Made by a program: the position numbers and the translations under genes
Origin: CAYQQJ01 sp964419935
GTDB taxonomy: Bacteria; Pseudomonadota; Gammaproteobacteria; Pseudomonadales; Cellvibrionaceae
Length of the DNA: 55,859 nt
Direction: 5' to 3'
Assembly (NCBI GenBank): GCA_964419935.1
Contig: CAYQQJ010000023.1
Location: 1 to 55,859, forward strand
Part shown: one piece after another, positions 41,072-49,732 of the stretch
How the letters are laid out: the number at the start of each line of letters is the position of its first letter
How positions within the stretch are numbered: position 1 is the stretch's first letter
Notes under the pieces: generated by a model
The model's input: only the letters and a program-made list of their open reading frames with translations
Told to the model about the DNA's origin: nothing
Database searches by the model: none

Positions 41072-42064
41072 TTAACCGCGCGAAATGTTCTGAATCAGCT
41101 GCTGAGCGTAGTCGAGCGCCGTCTCCAGGCTGCCGAGATCTGCCACGCCCTTGCCGGCCAAGTCCAGTGCCGTGCCGTGGTCCACCGATGTGCGGATAAA
41201 GGGTAGGCCCAGGGTGATGTTGACCGCCTGACCAAAGCCTTTGTATTTCAGTACCGGCAGGCCCTGGTCGTGATACATGGCCAGAACTGCATCCGCATCC
41301 TTGAGGTGGCGCGGTGTAAACAGGGTATCCGCTGGCAGCGGGCCAATCAGCTGCATACCAGTTGCGCGCAATTGATCGAGCACGGGGGTGATAACTTCGA
41401 TTTCTTCTCGCCCCAGATGACCGCCTTCGCCGGCATGAGGGTTGAGGCCACACACCAGAATTCGCGGCGCGGCGATACCGAATTTGCGCTGCATGTCGGT
41501 GTGCAGTATCTCGAGTGTTCGTGTCAGCGAGGCGGGCGTGATGGCTGCCGGTACATCGGCAAGGGGCAAGTGCGTGGTGGCCAGTGCCACTCGCAAGCCT
41601 TCACAGGCGAGCATCATGACGACCTGGTCTGCACCGCCACGTTCCGCCAGGAACTCTGTATGGCCGGAGAAGGCGACACCGGCGTCATTGATGATGCCCT
41701 TGTGGACGGGGCCGGTTACCAGCGCTGCGAAGCTGCCGTTCATGCAGCCGTCAGTCGCCAGCTCCAGTGTTTGCAGGACATAGGCGGCATTGGCGCTATT
41801 GAGCTGTCCGGCAATGGCGGGCTGACTAAGGGTGACTGGCAACACTGTGAGGTTGCCTGGTGCGTTCGGGGTGGCTGGTTCCTCGGGATCAAATGGCGTC
41901 AGCCGCAATGGCAGGCACAGCTGTGCCGCCGTCGCCTCTAGCAGTGCCGGGTCCGCGACTGCAACCAGCTGGTGCTGATGCTGTTGCTGGGCAATGCGCA
42001 CGGCGAGCTCGGGGCCAATACCGGCGGGTTCTCCCGGTGTGAGGGCTATGCGCGATCTATTCAA
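41072..42064 (-). CDS. pdxA: 4-hydroxythreonine-4-phosphate dehydrogenase
   Basis: PdxA works in the DXP-dependent pathway to pyridoxal phosphate. The TTG at 42064, eight bases inside the surA end, gives LNRSRIALTPGEPAGIGPEL and a 330-aa product, the same length as E. coli PdxA; this start is preferred over the frame to 42163. Metal-binding histidines occur in SGHTEFLAERG and YHDQGLPVLKYKGFGQAVN, followed by SVDHGTALDLAGKG. The order lptD-surA-pdxA-rsmA-apaG-apaH is conserved. Confidence 0.93.
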   Translation of the reverse strand: MNRSRIALTPGEPAGIGPELAVRIAQQQHQHQLVAVADPALLEATAAQLCLPLRLTPFDPEEPATPNAPGNLTVLPVTLSQPAIAGQLNSANAAYVLQTLELATDGCMNGSFAALVTGPVHKGIINDAGVAFSGHTEFLAERGGADQVVMMLACEGLRVALATTHLPLADVPAAITPASLTRTLEILHTDMQRKFGIAAPRILVCGLNPHAGEGGHLGREEIEVITPVLDQLRATGMQLIGPLPADTLFTPRHLKDADAVLAMYHDQGLPVLKYKGFGQAVNITLGLPFIRTSVDHGTALDLAGKGVADLGSLETALDYAQQLIQNISRG

Positions 42065-43409
42065 AGGAGGGCTCGTCAACAGCGGGCTCGTCCTGATCCA
42101 GTTTGATGACAACGAAAGCCTCATCGCGCAGCTCACGCTGCCAGATCTGCAGTTCGTCTTCAAAGCGTCGGCTCATCAGCATGTTGCGCGCCTTGTGACG
42201 GATCACCGCGTCGGTCATGTCTTCTTCCCGGCGCTCCTGTACTTGCAGGATGTGCCAGCCGAACTGGCTCAGAAACGGCTCGGAAATTTCGCCTATTGGC
42301 AGGTTCTGGGTGCGCTGTTCGAATTCCGGCACGAACTGGCCGGGGTTGGCCCAGCCCAGGTCGCCGCCTTGCAAGGCCGAACCTATGTCTTCGGAATGTT
42401 CCTTGGCCATTTTCGCAAAATCCGCGCCGTCGAGGATCTGCTGACGAATATCCTCAAGTTTGGCCCGGGCTTCTTCGTTGGACAGAATGGCCGAAGGTTT
42501 GATCAGAATATGCCGCGAGCGGTTTTGGGTAATGACTTCAGCCTCTTGCTCTCCGCGGATATCGTAGAGTTTGAGTATGTGGAAACCGGCATTGCTGCGC
42601 TGTGGTTTGGAAACATCGTCGCGCTCAAGTGTGGGAGCTATCTCGGCGAACAGGCTCGGCAATTCATTGCTGCGGCGCCAGCCCAGGTCACCACCGCTAA
42701 GCGCCGCCGGGCCATCGGATTCCGCGATGGCCAAGTCGGCAAATACCGCGCCTTGCTGCAGTTGGCTATACAGTTGCTGTGCTTTTTCCTCTGCGTTGGC
42801 GAGGTCTTCATCGCTGGGAGCTTGGGGCAGTGATACCAGGATGTGCCCCAAATGGTATTCCGGCGATATCCAGAACTTTCCATCGCTGGAGCTGAGGAAG
42901 TTGTCGATTTCCTGCTCTGAAATATGAATGCGCTGTTGCACCACGCCCCGCTGAACCTGCTGGATGGCGATGTCGTCGCGTACTTTCTCCCGCAGTGCCT
43001 GCCGGCTGATGCCGTCTTGCTGCAACTGGGCGTAAAACTGCTCTTCCGTCAGGTTGTTGGCTTGGCGCATATTGGAAATGGCCGCATTCACCTGCTCGTC
43101 GCTGATCCGGATGTCATAGCGGCCGGCGGTTTCCAGTTGCAAGCGTTCGGTGATCAAGTGTTCCAGAACCTGGCTTTCGAGTACCTCCACTGGCGGCAGG
43201 CTCATGCCGCTGGCCGCAGCGCGCGCCGCGATATCCTGCACACGTTCGTTGAGTTCCGATTGCAGAATGACCCCCTTGTTGACGATGGCGACAACCCGGT
43301 CGAGTTGTTCCACCTTGGCGAGGGCTGCGGCCGCTGAAACGGCGGTGACTATGGCGAGTACCCAGCTGAGCGCCAGGCGTTTGGAGGATGTTTTCATGGA
43401 ATTCTTCAT
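42057..43409 (-). CDS. surA: Periplasmic chaperone and peptidyl-prolyl isomerase SurA
   Basis: SurA escorts outer-membrane proteins to the BAM complex. From ATG at 43409 a signal peptide follows (RLALSWVLAIVTAVSAAAAL, cut before or near KVEQ). The N-terminal chaperone part has VVAIVNKGVILQSELNERV. Two parvulin domains follow, near residues 170-270 and 280-390, with GHILVSLPQ and RHILIKPSAI. Length of 450 aa is usual. An alternative start is the ATG at 43397. It is 65 bp downstream of lptD, whose assembly depends on SurA in E. coli. Confidence 0.95.
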   Translation of the reverse strand: MKNSMKTSSKRLALSWVLAIVTAVSAAAALAKVEQLDRVVAIVNKGVILQSELNERVQDIAARAAASGMSLPPVEVLESQVLEHLITERLQLETAGRYDIRISDEQVNAAISNMRQANNLTEEQFYAQLQQDGISRQALREKVRDDIAIQQVQRGVVQQRIHISEQEIDNFLSSSDGKFWISPEYHLGHILVSLPQAPSDEDLANAEEKAQQLYSQLQQGAVFADLAIAESDGPAALSGGDLGWRRSNELPSLFAEIAPTLERDDVSKPQRSNAGFHILKLYDIRGEQEAEVITQNRSRHILIKPSAILSNEEARAKLEDIRQQILDGADFAKMAKEHSEDIGSALQGGDLGWANPGQFVPEFEQRTQNLPIGEISEPFLSQFGWHILQVQERREEDMTDAVIRHKARNMLMSRRFEDELQIWQRELRDEAFVVIKLDQDEPAVDEPSFE

Positions 43410-43474
43410 CGAGTTACGTTGTTCGTGAACTGGCGGTTTACTGCCAGAAAGGTTTCGTGACGCCGGGTGCCGGA

Positions 43475-45955
43475 TCAATGAATCTCGCGCTCGCGATAGC
43501 CAAAGATGCTCTCTTCGAGCAGGGTGCGCACGCGATCGCCACTGCCACCGAGACCTTTGAGCTGGATTTCAAAGAAAATACCCTGATCATACTGCAAGTC
43601 GTTATCGGTTATAAGGTCGGCTATCTTACTGTCCAGCCAACGTCGCGCCAACACCCGCAGGCGATAGCAGCAATCGTTGTATTCGAACCCGGCAAAAGCT
43701 TCCAGTTCCCTGTGGTCGGTAATGTCATAGTTGGCGCGGCCAACAACCTGCCATTGGCCATTCAGGTCGGTGCTGAAGGAAAAGTCCAGCTGCTTCACAT
43801 CGTCGTCCGATGTTGCACCAACGGCCTCTGAGCTGATGTAGCGGTAACCCAGGTTAAACAGTTTGCGCTCGTCAGCGTAGTGTCCGAATATCGAGCCACG
43901 GCTGACATTGGCATTGCGATCATTGATCAGCATGTCAGCCCGCAGGTTGAGTTGCTCGGTGATGGAGGCATTGAACTGGGTGGCGATTTCGGAGCGCGAA
44001 TGGGTTTCCGGCAGGCCGTTCAGCGTCACTTGCCGGTCAGAGAAATAGTGGATCTGGCCCACGCTGGCGGTGACCAGTTCACGGTTATTGATACCGCCAT
44101 ACCACCGGGAGGTCAACCCAAGAGCCAGCTGATTGGCATCGTCTATGCGGTCGCCGCCGCTGAAGCGTGTGTCCCTGAACAGCTGCGAGTAAGTGAAGTT
44201 GAGCGCGGTGGTGTCGAAATTGACCGCCTGCCCGGTCTGGGTCAGATCGAACAGTTCGCTATGATCCACGTGTTCGCGATACAGATAGTAAGCCCGCGGT
44301 TCCAGTGTCTGACGCAGGGCGCCGGTATGGCTGTCGCTGCGATCAAAAATCAATCCCAGATCTATGCCGGCCTGTGTGGCGGTCATACTCGGCTGGCTCG
44401 GGTCACTGCTCGCCAGTGTGCTTTCGTCCAGGTTGTAGCTCAGGTGCTGCAGGCCGACCTGGGGACGAAGGTAGCCCCATTGCCATTGCTTGTCCCAGAG
44501 CAACTGGTAGTCCGCCCGCGCGCGCCGACCGGTAATAATGGATGAGCCATTCGAACGCGTGTCGTGGGAATGGTCGAAGCTGACATATTCATTGTCGAGT
44601 TGCAGGTAGAGATCACCCCAGTCATAGAGGCCATTGACGTCGATGCGTGGCAGCTGACGATAGGTTTCATCCAGGTCTCGCAGAAGCGTCTGATAGTCCT
44701 GAAGTCGCGTTTGCAGTGTCCAGTTGGGGAACACATAGCCGAACTCGGCGCTCTGGTTGAGGTAGGTGCTGTTGGAGACGCTGAAGCTGGCGGTGTCCAG
44801 GTCTCTGAAATAGTCCAGGTCACTCACGGCGTTGTAGTCGATGTGCGAATACCAGCGCTGGTTATTGCCGCCACTTTGCTCAAACCGCGTCAGCCACCGA
44901 TCCTCGCCGGAGAAAGGATTAAGCTGCTCTTCGGTGGCGGCACCACTCTCGATGATGTCGTCGTAGTCTGGATCTTGTCCGCCTTGATCATTGGCGAGAA
45001 ACGCCAGGTTCACTCGGGTCTCGAACAATTCGCTGAGATGCCGGCCATCAGCCTCCAGCATGGCGCCACGCTCGGTAATGATCCGCGGCGTCAGCGTCAG
45101 GTCATAGTTGGGTGCCAAGTTGAAGTAGTAGGGTGTGGCCAGGTCCAGCCCGCTGCTCTGGTTATAACTGACCACCGGAAACAGGAACCCGGACTGGCGC
45201 TCGTTGCCCAACGGGAAGCGGATATAAGGCAAGTAGATAATCGGCACACCGCCAAAGCGCAACACGACATTGCGACCGGAGCCCTGATGGCTTGCTGGGT
45301 CTATGACCAACTTGCCGCCTTCCAGAACCCAGGATTCCTCCACCGGCTCGCAGGTGGTGACGCGCCCGTTGGTGAGCACAATCATCTTGTCCGCGGTCTG
45401 TTCGATGGCTTCGGCGCCGCCGCGCAAATGCTGTTGATGCAACAGGAATTCGGCGTCGGCGAATTTCGCTTCATTACCGTCCATCGACATGTGGGCTTCT
45501 TCGCCGCGTATCAATGTGCCGGGCTGGCGAATGACTACGCCGCCGGTCAGGCTGGCTTTTTCGGTGGTGCGGTCGTAACTGATGCGATCTGCGTGCAGTG
45601 ACCGCGCGCCTTGAACAATATCCACCTGGCCTTGCAGCAGAATGCTGTTGCCGTTGGTGACACTGGTCTGGCCGGACTCGATGCGGATGGGTGCCAGGTG
45701 CGGTGCCAGATCAGCTTCTTCGTTAGTGTTTTCCGGTTCCTTGAAGCGGCCCTGGCAGAAGGGTGCCAGTTGTGCCTGTTCTTCCGGGGTTAGCTGTTCG
45801 CGGGGCACCCAGTCGATATAATCCGTGGTCGCGTCATCGGCCAGCGCCACTTGACTCAGAAGGATGATGGCAGCGGTGAGGGGTTTGGCACAGGCGGAGA
45901 AAAAGTGGGTTCTGCGGCGCAGTTGCAAGTTGTGGCGAGCTGTGCGCTTGGGCAT
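43475..45955 (-). CDS. lptD: LPS-assembly outer-membrane protein LptD
   Basis: LptD is the beta-barrel that with LptE inserts lipopolysaccharide into the outer leaflet. The 826-aa precursor has an N-terminal signal region, a periplasmic LptA-like (OstA) domain with GQVDIVQGARSLHADRISYD, and GGVPIIYLPYIRFPLGNERQ at the start of the barrel. Cysteines for the disulfides are seen in PFCQGRF, VTTCEPV and the late NDCCYRLRV pair. It heads the lptD-surA-pdxA run and is divergent from amgK. Confidence 0.95.
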   Translation of the reverse strand: MPKRTARHNLQLRRRTHFFSACAKPLTAAIILLSQVALADDATTDYIDWVPREQLTPEEQAQLAPFCQGRFKEPENTNEEADLAPHLAPIRIESGQTSVTNGNSILLQGQVDIVQGARSLHADRISYDRTTEKASLTGGVVIRQPGTLIRGEEAHMSMDGNEAKFADAEFLLHQQHLRGGAEAIEQTADKMIVLTNGRVTTCEPVEESWVLEGGKLVIDPASHQGSGRNVVLRFGGVPIIYLPYIRFPLGNERQSGFLFPVVSYNQSSGLDLATPYYFNLAPNYDLTLTPRIITERGAMLEADGRHLSELFETRVNLAFLANDQGGQDPDYDDIIESGAATEEQLNPFSGEDRWLTRFEQSGGNNQRWYSHIDYNAVSDLDYFRDLDTASFSVSNSTYLNQSAEFGYVFPNWTLQTRLQDYQTLLRDLDETYRQLPRIDVNGLYDWGDLYLQLDNEYVSFDHSHDTRSNGSSIITGRRARADYQLLWDKQWQWGYLRPQVGLQHLSYNLDESTLASSDPSQPSMTATQAGIDLGLIFDRSDSHTGALRQTLEPRAYYLYREHVDHSELFDLTQTGQAVNFDTTALNFTYSQLFRDTRFSGGDRIDDANQLALGLTSRWYGGINNRELVTASVGQIHYFSDRQVTLNGLPETHSRSEIATQFNASITEQLNLRADMLINDRNANVSRGSIFGHYADERKLFNLGYRYISSEAVGATSDDDVKQLDFSFSTDLNGQWQVVGRANYDITDHRELEAFAGFEYNDCCYRLRVLARRWLDSKIADLITDNDLQYDQGIFFEIQLKGLGGSGDRVRTLLEESIFGYREREIH

Positions 45956-46091
45956 ACTGGAAAATGTCCGAAGATAAATAGATATACGGGGTCAGTTTGC
46001 GGCATGATTCTACTTGGCTGCACGGCATTAGTACATCATTGGTGTTGTTTTGTTTGCCGCCGCGACCCGATATCACACTCAGGGAGTCCCT

Positions 46092-47204
46092 ATGTCCACG
46101 CCTTCTCCGCAGTTAATCGAGTGGGTTGATCAAGCGGTAAAAACCCATTTGCCGCACGCCGAGCAGAAAGTCCCAGTCCGCTGGCAGGGTTTAAGTGGGG
46201 ACGCCGGCTTCCGTCAATACTTTCGCCTGGAGACTGATCCGCCGACCCTGGCCGTAGTCGCTCCGCCAAAAACCGAAAACAATGAAGGCTTTCTCGCGAT
46301 TGCGGATTACCTTCGCCAACACGGCGTGCGCACACCGCGGGTTATAGATTATCAGCGCGAACTGGGTTTCATGCTGGTGGAGGATCTGGGGCGCGATCTG
46401 TTGCTGGATCATCTGCACGCGGATTCGGTGGACCTGCTATACGGTGAAGTGCTGATGTCCCTGTTGCGTCTGCAACAGATTCCTGCCGATCCCGCCATCT
46501 TTCCGGCCTATTCCCGCCAACGCCTGCGCGATGAAATGAATTCATTTAGGGAATGGTTTGTGGCCGGGCTGTTGAAGTACGATCTTGACGACGGTGAGCA
46601 TCGCATACTCGACGCTGCTTTTCTCCACCTGGAGAACAGCGCCGAGGCACAGCCGAAGGTGATTGTGCATCGGGATTTCCACTCCCGCAATCTGGTGCAT
46701 GCCGCCGGCAGTGCGCCCGGCGTGATTGACTTTCAGGATGCCGCGATTGGGCCGTTGACCTACGATCTGGTGTCACTGCTGCGCGACTGCTACATCCAGT
46801 GGCCCCATGAACAGGTACAACGCTGGGCTCTGGCCTACGGCAGCATGGCCGTGGATGTGGGCTTGTTGGAGCCGATGCCGTCCGAGGATTTCCTGCGCTG
46901 GTTTGACTGGATGGGGCTGCAGCGTCACATCAAGGTGCTGGGGGTTTTTTCGCGCCTGTCACTGCGGGATGGAAAACATGGATACCTGCCTGACCTGCCG
47001 CTGGTAATTCATTACGTGCGCAGCGTCTCAACGGAATATCCGGAGCTGTTGGGATTCTCCCGCTGGTTTGATGAGCGCATTCTGCCTCTGGCACGGCAAC
47101 AGCCTTGGTATGTGGCAGACGACGAGGAAAACTTTGTCGCGATGCACAAAGGGAACACAGGGAAAGACAAGATATCGGCAACAGCGCCGGCCAAACCGCT
47201 ATGA
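46092..47204 (+). CDS. amgK: Cell-wall sugar kinase AmgK
   Basis: ATG at 46092 follows GGGAG; 370 aa. The aminoglycoside phosphotransferase fold is shown by VIVHRDFHSRNLV (catalytic loop) and GVIDFQDAAIGPLTYDLVSL. In Pseudomonas the AmgK-MurU pair recycles N-acetylmuramic acid by making MurNAc-1-phosphate and then UDP-MurNAc, bypassing the fosfomycin-sensitive step. Overlap with murU and divergence from lptD match that locus, so I name it amgK; the substrate is inferred from context. Confidence 0.9.
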   Translation: MSTPSPQLIEWVDQAVKTHLPHAEQKVPVRWQGLSGDAGFRQYFRLETDPPTLAVVAPPKTENNEGFLAIADYLRQHGVRTPRVIDYQRELGFMLVEDLGRDLLLDHLHADSVDLLYGEVLMSLLRLQQIPADPAIFPAYSRQRLRDEMNSFREWFVAGLLKYDLDDGEHRILDAAFLHLENSAEAQPKVIVHRDFHSRNLVHAAGSAPGVIDFQDAAIGPLTYDLVSLLRDCYIQWPHEQVQRWALAYGSMAVDVGLLEPMPSEDFLRWFDWMGLQRHIKVLGVFSRLSLRDGKHGYLPDLPLVIHYVRSVSTEYPELLGFSRWFDERILPLARQQPWYVADDEENFVAMHKGNTGKDKISATAPAKPL

Positions 47205-47899
47205 CCCAGGCAATGATTCTGGCGGCCGGTGAAGGCCGACGCATGCGCCCCCTGACGCTGACGACACCCAAGCCGCTGCTATCGGTGGCGGGGCGTCCGC
47301 TGATTGAACATCAGCTGGAGCGCCTGGTTGCCGCGGGTGTCGAACGCTGTGTCATCAATGTGGCCTATTTGGGCGAGCAGATTCAACAGGCGCTGGGTGA
47401 TGGCAGTCGTTTCGGTTTGCACATTATTTGGTCGACAGAGCCGCAGCCACTGGAAACCGGCGGCGCAATCAATCGCGCCTTGCCGTTGCTGAATGACGCA
47501 CCTTTCCTGCTGATCAATGCCGACATCTGGTTGGAATATCCGTTGCACAATCTTCTGGCCCAGGCGGGCTCGGTGGAAGACGCCCATCTGGTGCTGGTGG
47601 AAAATCCGGATCACAACTGCGGGGGGGATTTTGCCGTCGATGAGCGGGGAAGAGTCAGCCTGGCGGACAAGGCGCTGCGCGCTGCGCCAAGTTATACCTT
47701 CAGTGGGTTGAGCCTGATGCACCCGCGGTTGATCGCGGACTTCCCCGAGCGGCGCGAGATTTTTCCGCTGCGCGAGGCCTTAGCCTTTGGTATCGGGCGC
47801 GGCAGTGTGACCGCCGAAGTTTATCGCGGCCTGTGGATGGACATAGGCACGCCGCAACGACTGGAGGCGCTGGCCTGGCACTTGGGGTCAGGCGAGTAA
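47201..47899 (+). CDS. murU: MurNAc-1-phosphate uridylyltransferase
   Basis: MurU converts MurNAc-1-phosphate to UDP-MurNAc in cell-wall recycling. The 232-aa nucleotidyltransferase begins MTQAMILAAGEGRRMRPLTL, with TTPKPLLSVAGRPLIEHQLE and LLINADIWLEYP. The ATG is inside the ATGA overlap with amgK, so both are translated together. Similar sugar-1-phosphate nucleotidyltransferases exist, but the amgK linkage favours MurU. Confidence 0.92.
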   Translation: MTQAMILAAGEGRRMRPLTLTTPKPLLSVAGRPLIEHQLERLVAAGVERCVINVAYLGEQIQQALGDGSRFGLHIIWSTEPQPLETGGAINRALPLLNDAPFLLINADIWLEYPLHNLLAQAGSVEDAHLVLVENPDHNCGGDFAVDERGRVSLADKALRAAPSYTFSGLSLMHPRLIADFPERREIFPLREALAFGIGRGSVTAEVYRGLWMDIGTPQRLEALAWHLGSGE

Positions 47900-48013
47900 A
47901 TACCCACTGCGCTGGAGGTGACATAAACCAGGTTCCTGTTCGGGCCTGCGAAAGATCAATCATGTATGGGCACGGCCTACAAGAGGCGAATAATTAAAGA
48001 GGTGAACAGTTCA

Positions 48014-48694
48014 ATGGCAGATTTCCGAATAGCGCCATCCATTTTATCGGCGGACTTCGCGCGCCTGGGGGAAGAGGTGGATGCCGTTTTGGCCGCCGGT
48101 GCCGATATGGTCCATTTTGACGTGATGGACAATCACTATGTACCCAATCTCACCATCGGTCCGATGGTCTGCAAAGCCTTGCGAAACTACGGCGTTACCG
48201 CTCCGATCGATGTGCATCTGATGGTGGAGCCCGTCGATGACTTGATCCGGCAGTTCGCCGATGCGGGTGCCGACATTATCAGTTTTCATCCCGAAGCCTC
48301 GCGTCACGTGGACCGTTCAATCCAGTTGATCAAGTCGCTTGGCTGTAAGCCGGGGCTGGTATTGAACCCGGCCACCGGCCTGGAGTCTGTCCGTTATGTA
48401 CTCGACCAATTGGATATGCTGCTGTTGATGTCGGTCAACCCCGGCTTTGGTGGTCAGACGTTTATCGGCTATACCCTGGACAAACTGCGGGAAGCGCGCG
48501 CCATGGCTGACGCGGCCGGTTGCCAGTCGCTGCGGTTGGAGGTTGACGGTGGAATTTCCGCAGAGAATATTGGTGCGGTTGCCAAGGCTGGAGCTGACAC
48601 GTTTGTTGCCGGATCGGCGATTTTCAATGCAGATGACTATGCTGACGCCATTGGCCGCATGCGCGACGAGCTGCGAAAAGCGGTGGGTGAGTAG
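48014..48694 (+). CDS. rpe: Ribulose-phosphate 3-epimerase
   Basis: Rpe interconverts ribulose-5-phosphate and xylulose-5-phosphate in the pentose phosphate pathway. The start MADFRIAPSILSADFARLGE at 48014 follows AGAGGTG and gives 226 aa, the E. coli length. VHFDVMDNHYVPNLTIGP, IDVHLMVEP, MSVNPGFGGQTFI and LEVDGGIS are signature segments of this TIM barrel. Confidence 0.98.
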   Translation: MADFRIAPSILSADFARLGEEVDAVLAAGADMVHFDVMDNHYVPNLTIGPMVCKALRNYGVTAPIDVHLMVEPVDDLIRQFADAGADIISFHPEASRHVDRSIQLIKSLGCKPGLVLNPATGLESVRYVLDQLDMLLLMSVNPGFGGQTFIGYTLDKLREARAMADAAGCQSLRLEVDGGISAENIGAVAKAGADTFVAGSAIFNADDYADAIGRMRDELRKAVGE

Positions 48695-48892
48695 GCGTGC
48701 CCGGTGATGACACGAAAATAAAATGGAATTGGATGTGCTTGAAGTGGTCTATGTGAGGGCGCGCTTCCCTGTGCTTGACGCCTATCCTTTCCGGTATGTT
48801 GCGGGAGCGTGTTTTCGGACGTGTAATCGGCTGGACCCTCAAACACTCAATCTCTGAGGTCAGGTGAGCCACACGTTGTAGCTGCTAGCGAG

Positions 48893-49648
48893 GTGAGTTT
48901 GGACAAAAGCAACGTTTCAACGACCGGAGCAACCACCAGGGTCATAGCCCCGATTGATCAGACCGACCGCATTCGCTTGATGTCGGAGGTTCGCATATTC
49001 GACACATCTGAACTCGATCAGTTAAAGATTCTTCACGCTGGTGTTAAAAAACGCGAACAACTGAAAGTATTTCGCGACTTGCGCACGCGGGTATCGAGGA
49101 AAACCGGCGGCCGCAATTTTCTGTGCATGGTGACCTCTCTCGTCGAAGGGGGTGGTGCCAGCTACGTGGCGGCGAACCTTGCGGCGGCAATTGCACTGGA
49201 TCGGGCCAAAACCTCTCTGTTGATTGACTGCAACCTTTACGCACCCTCAGCTGATCGGCTTTTGGCGGCTTCTGCCGACAAAGGGCTTACAGATTTTCTC
49301 GACACCTACCATTTGGGTGTGGAATCCATTGTGCATGCATCGGGTATTCCCCGGGTCAGAATTATTCCGGCGGGCCATAAGCGGCTGGGCGGGACGGAAA
49401 TGCTGACCACACCGCGCATGCACGGGTTCGTGGAAGAGGTAAAGAGCCGCTATTCCGACCGGTTCATACTGCTCGACAGTCCGCCCGTCAGCATTTACTC
49501 GGCGGAGGCGCGGATACTGGCGGATTTATGTGACTTTGTCATTCTGGTTGTGCCTGCCGGGCGGGTATCTGACAACCAGATCAACGAGGGAATTGCGGCG
49601 ATTGGAATGAATCGGCTGGCGGGGTTGGTGCTCAACAACAGTTATTAA
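48893..49648 (+). CDS. CpsD/CapB-like polysaccharide ATPase, atypical P-loop
   Basis: This 251-aa protein resembles the cytoplasmic domain of bacterial tyrosine kinases that control polysaccharide export (ParA-like fold). It has LLIDCNLYAPSADRLL (Walker A'), FILLDSPPVSIYSAEARILA and DFVILVVPAGRVSDNQI (Walker B). The P-loop reads LVEGGGASYVAANLA, where the normal lysine of EGKS/T is absent. No membrane segment or tyrosine-rich tail is present. It may be a regulatory ATPase-like partner. GTG at 48893 or TTG at 48899 (after GAGGTG) may be the start. Confidence 0.72.
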   Translation: MSLDKSNVSTTGATTRVIAPIDQTDRIRLMSEVRIFDTSELDQLKILHAGVKKREQLKVFRDLRTRVSRKTGGRNFLCMVTSLVEGGGASYVAANLAAAIALDRAKTSLLIDCNLYAPSADRLLAASADKGLTDFLDTYHLGVESIVHASGIPRVRIIPAGHKRLGGTEMLTTPRMHGFVEEVKSRYSDRFILLDSPPVSIYSAEARILADLCDFVILVVPAGRVSDNQINEGIAAIGMNRLAGLVLNNSY

Positions 49649-49676
49649 TAGTGTCCGGCAGGTTGTCAGGCGCAAA

Positions 49677-49701
49677 AAAAGGGGCTGCGATAGCCCCTTT
49701 T
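49677..49701. terminator. Bidirectional intrinsic terminator
   Basis: AAAAGGGGCT-GCGAT-AGCCCCTTTT is a perfect 10-bp stem between two convergent genes. Confidence 0.88.
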
Positions 49702-49732
49702 CATTTGTGTGCTGCCGGCTTTGTTATGCCTC

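Noticed and set aside
43880..45601. Long plus-strand frames opposite lptD
   Set aside because: They lie antisense to a complete LptD with all expected motifs and show no recognisable domain.
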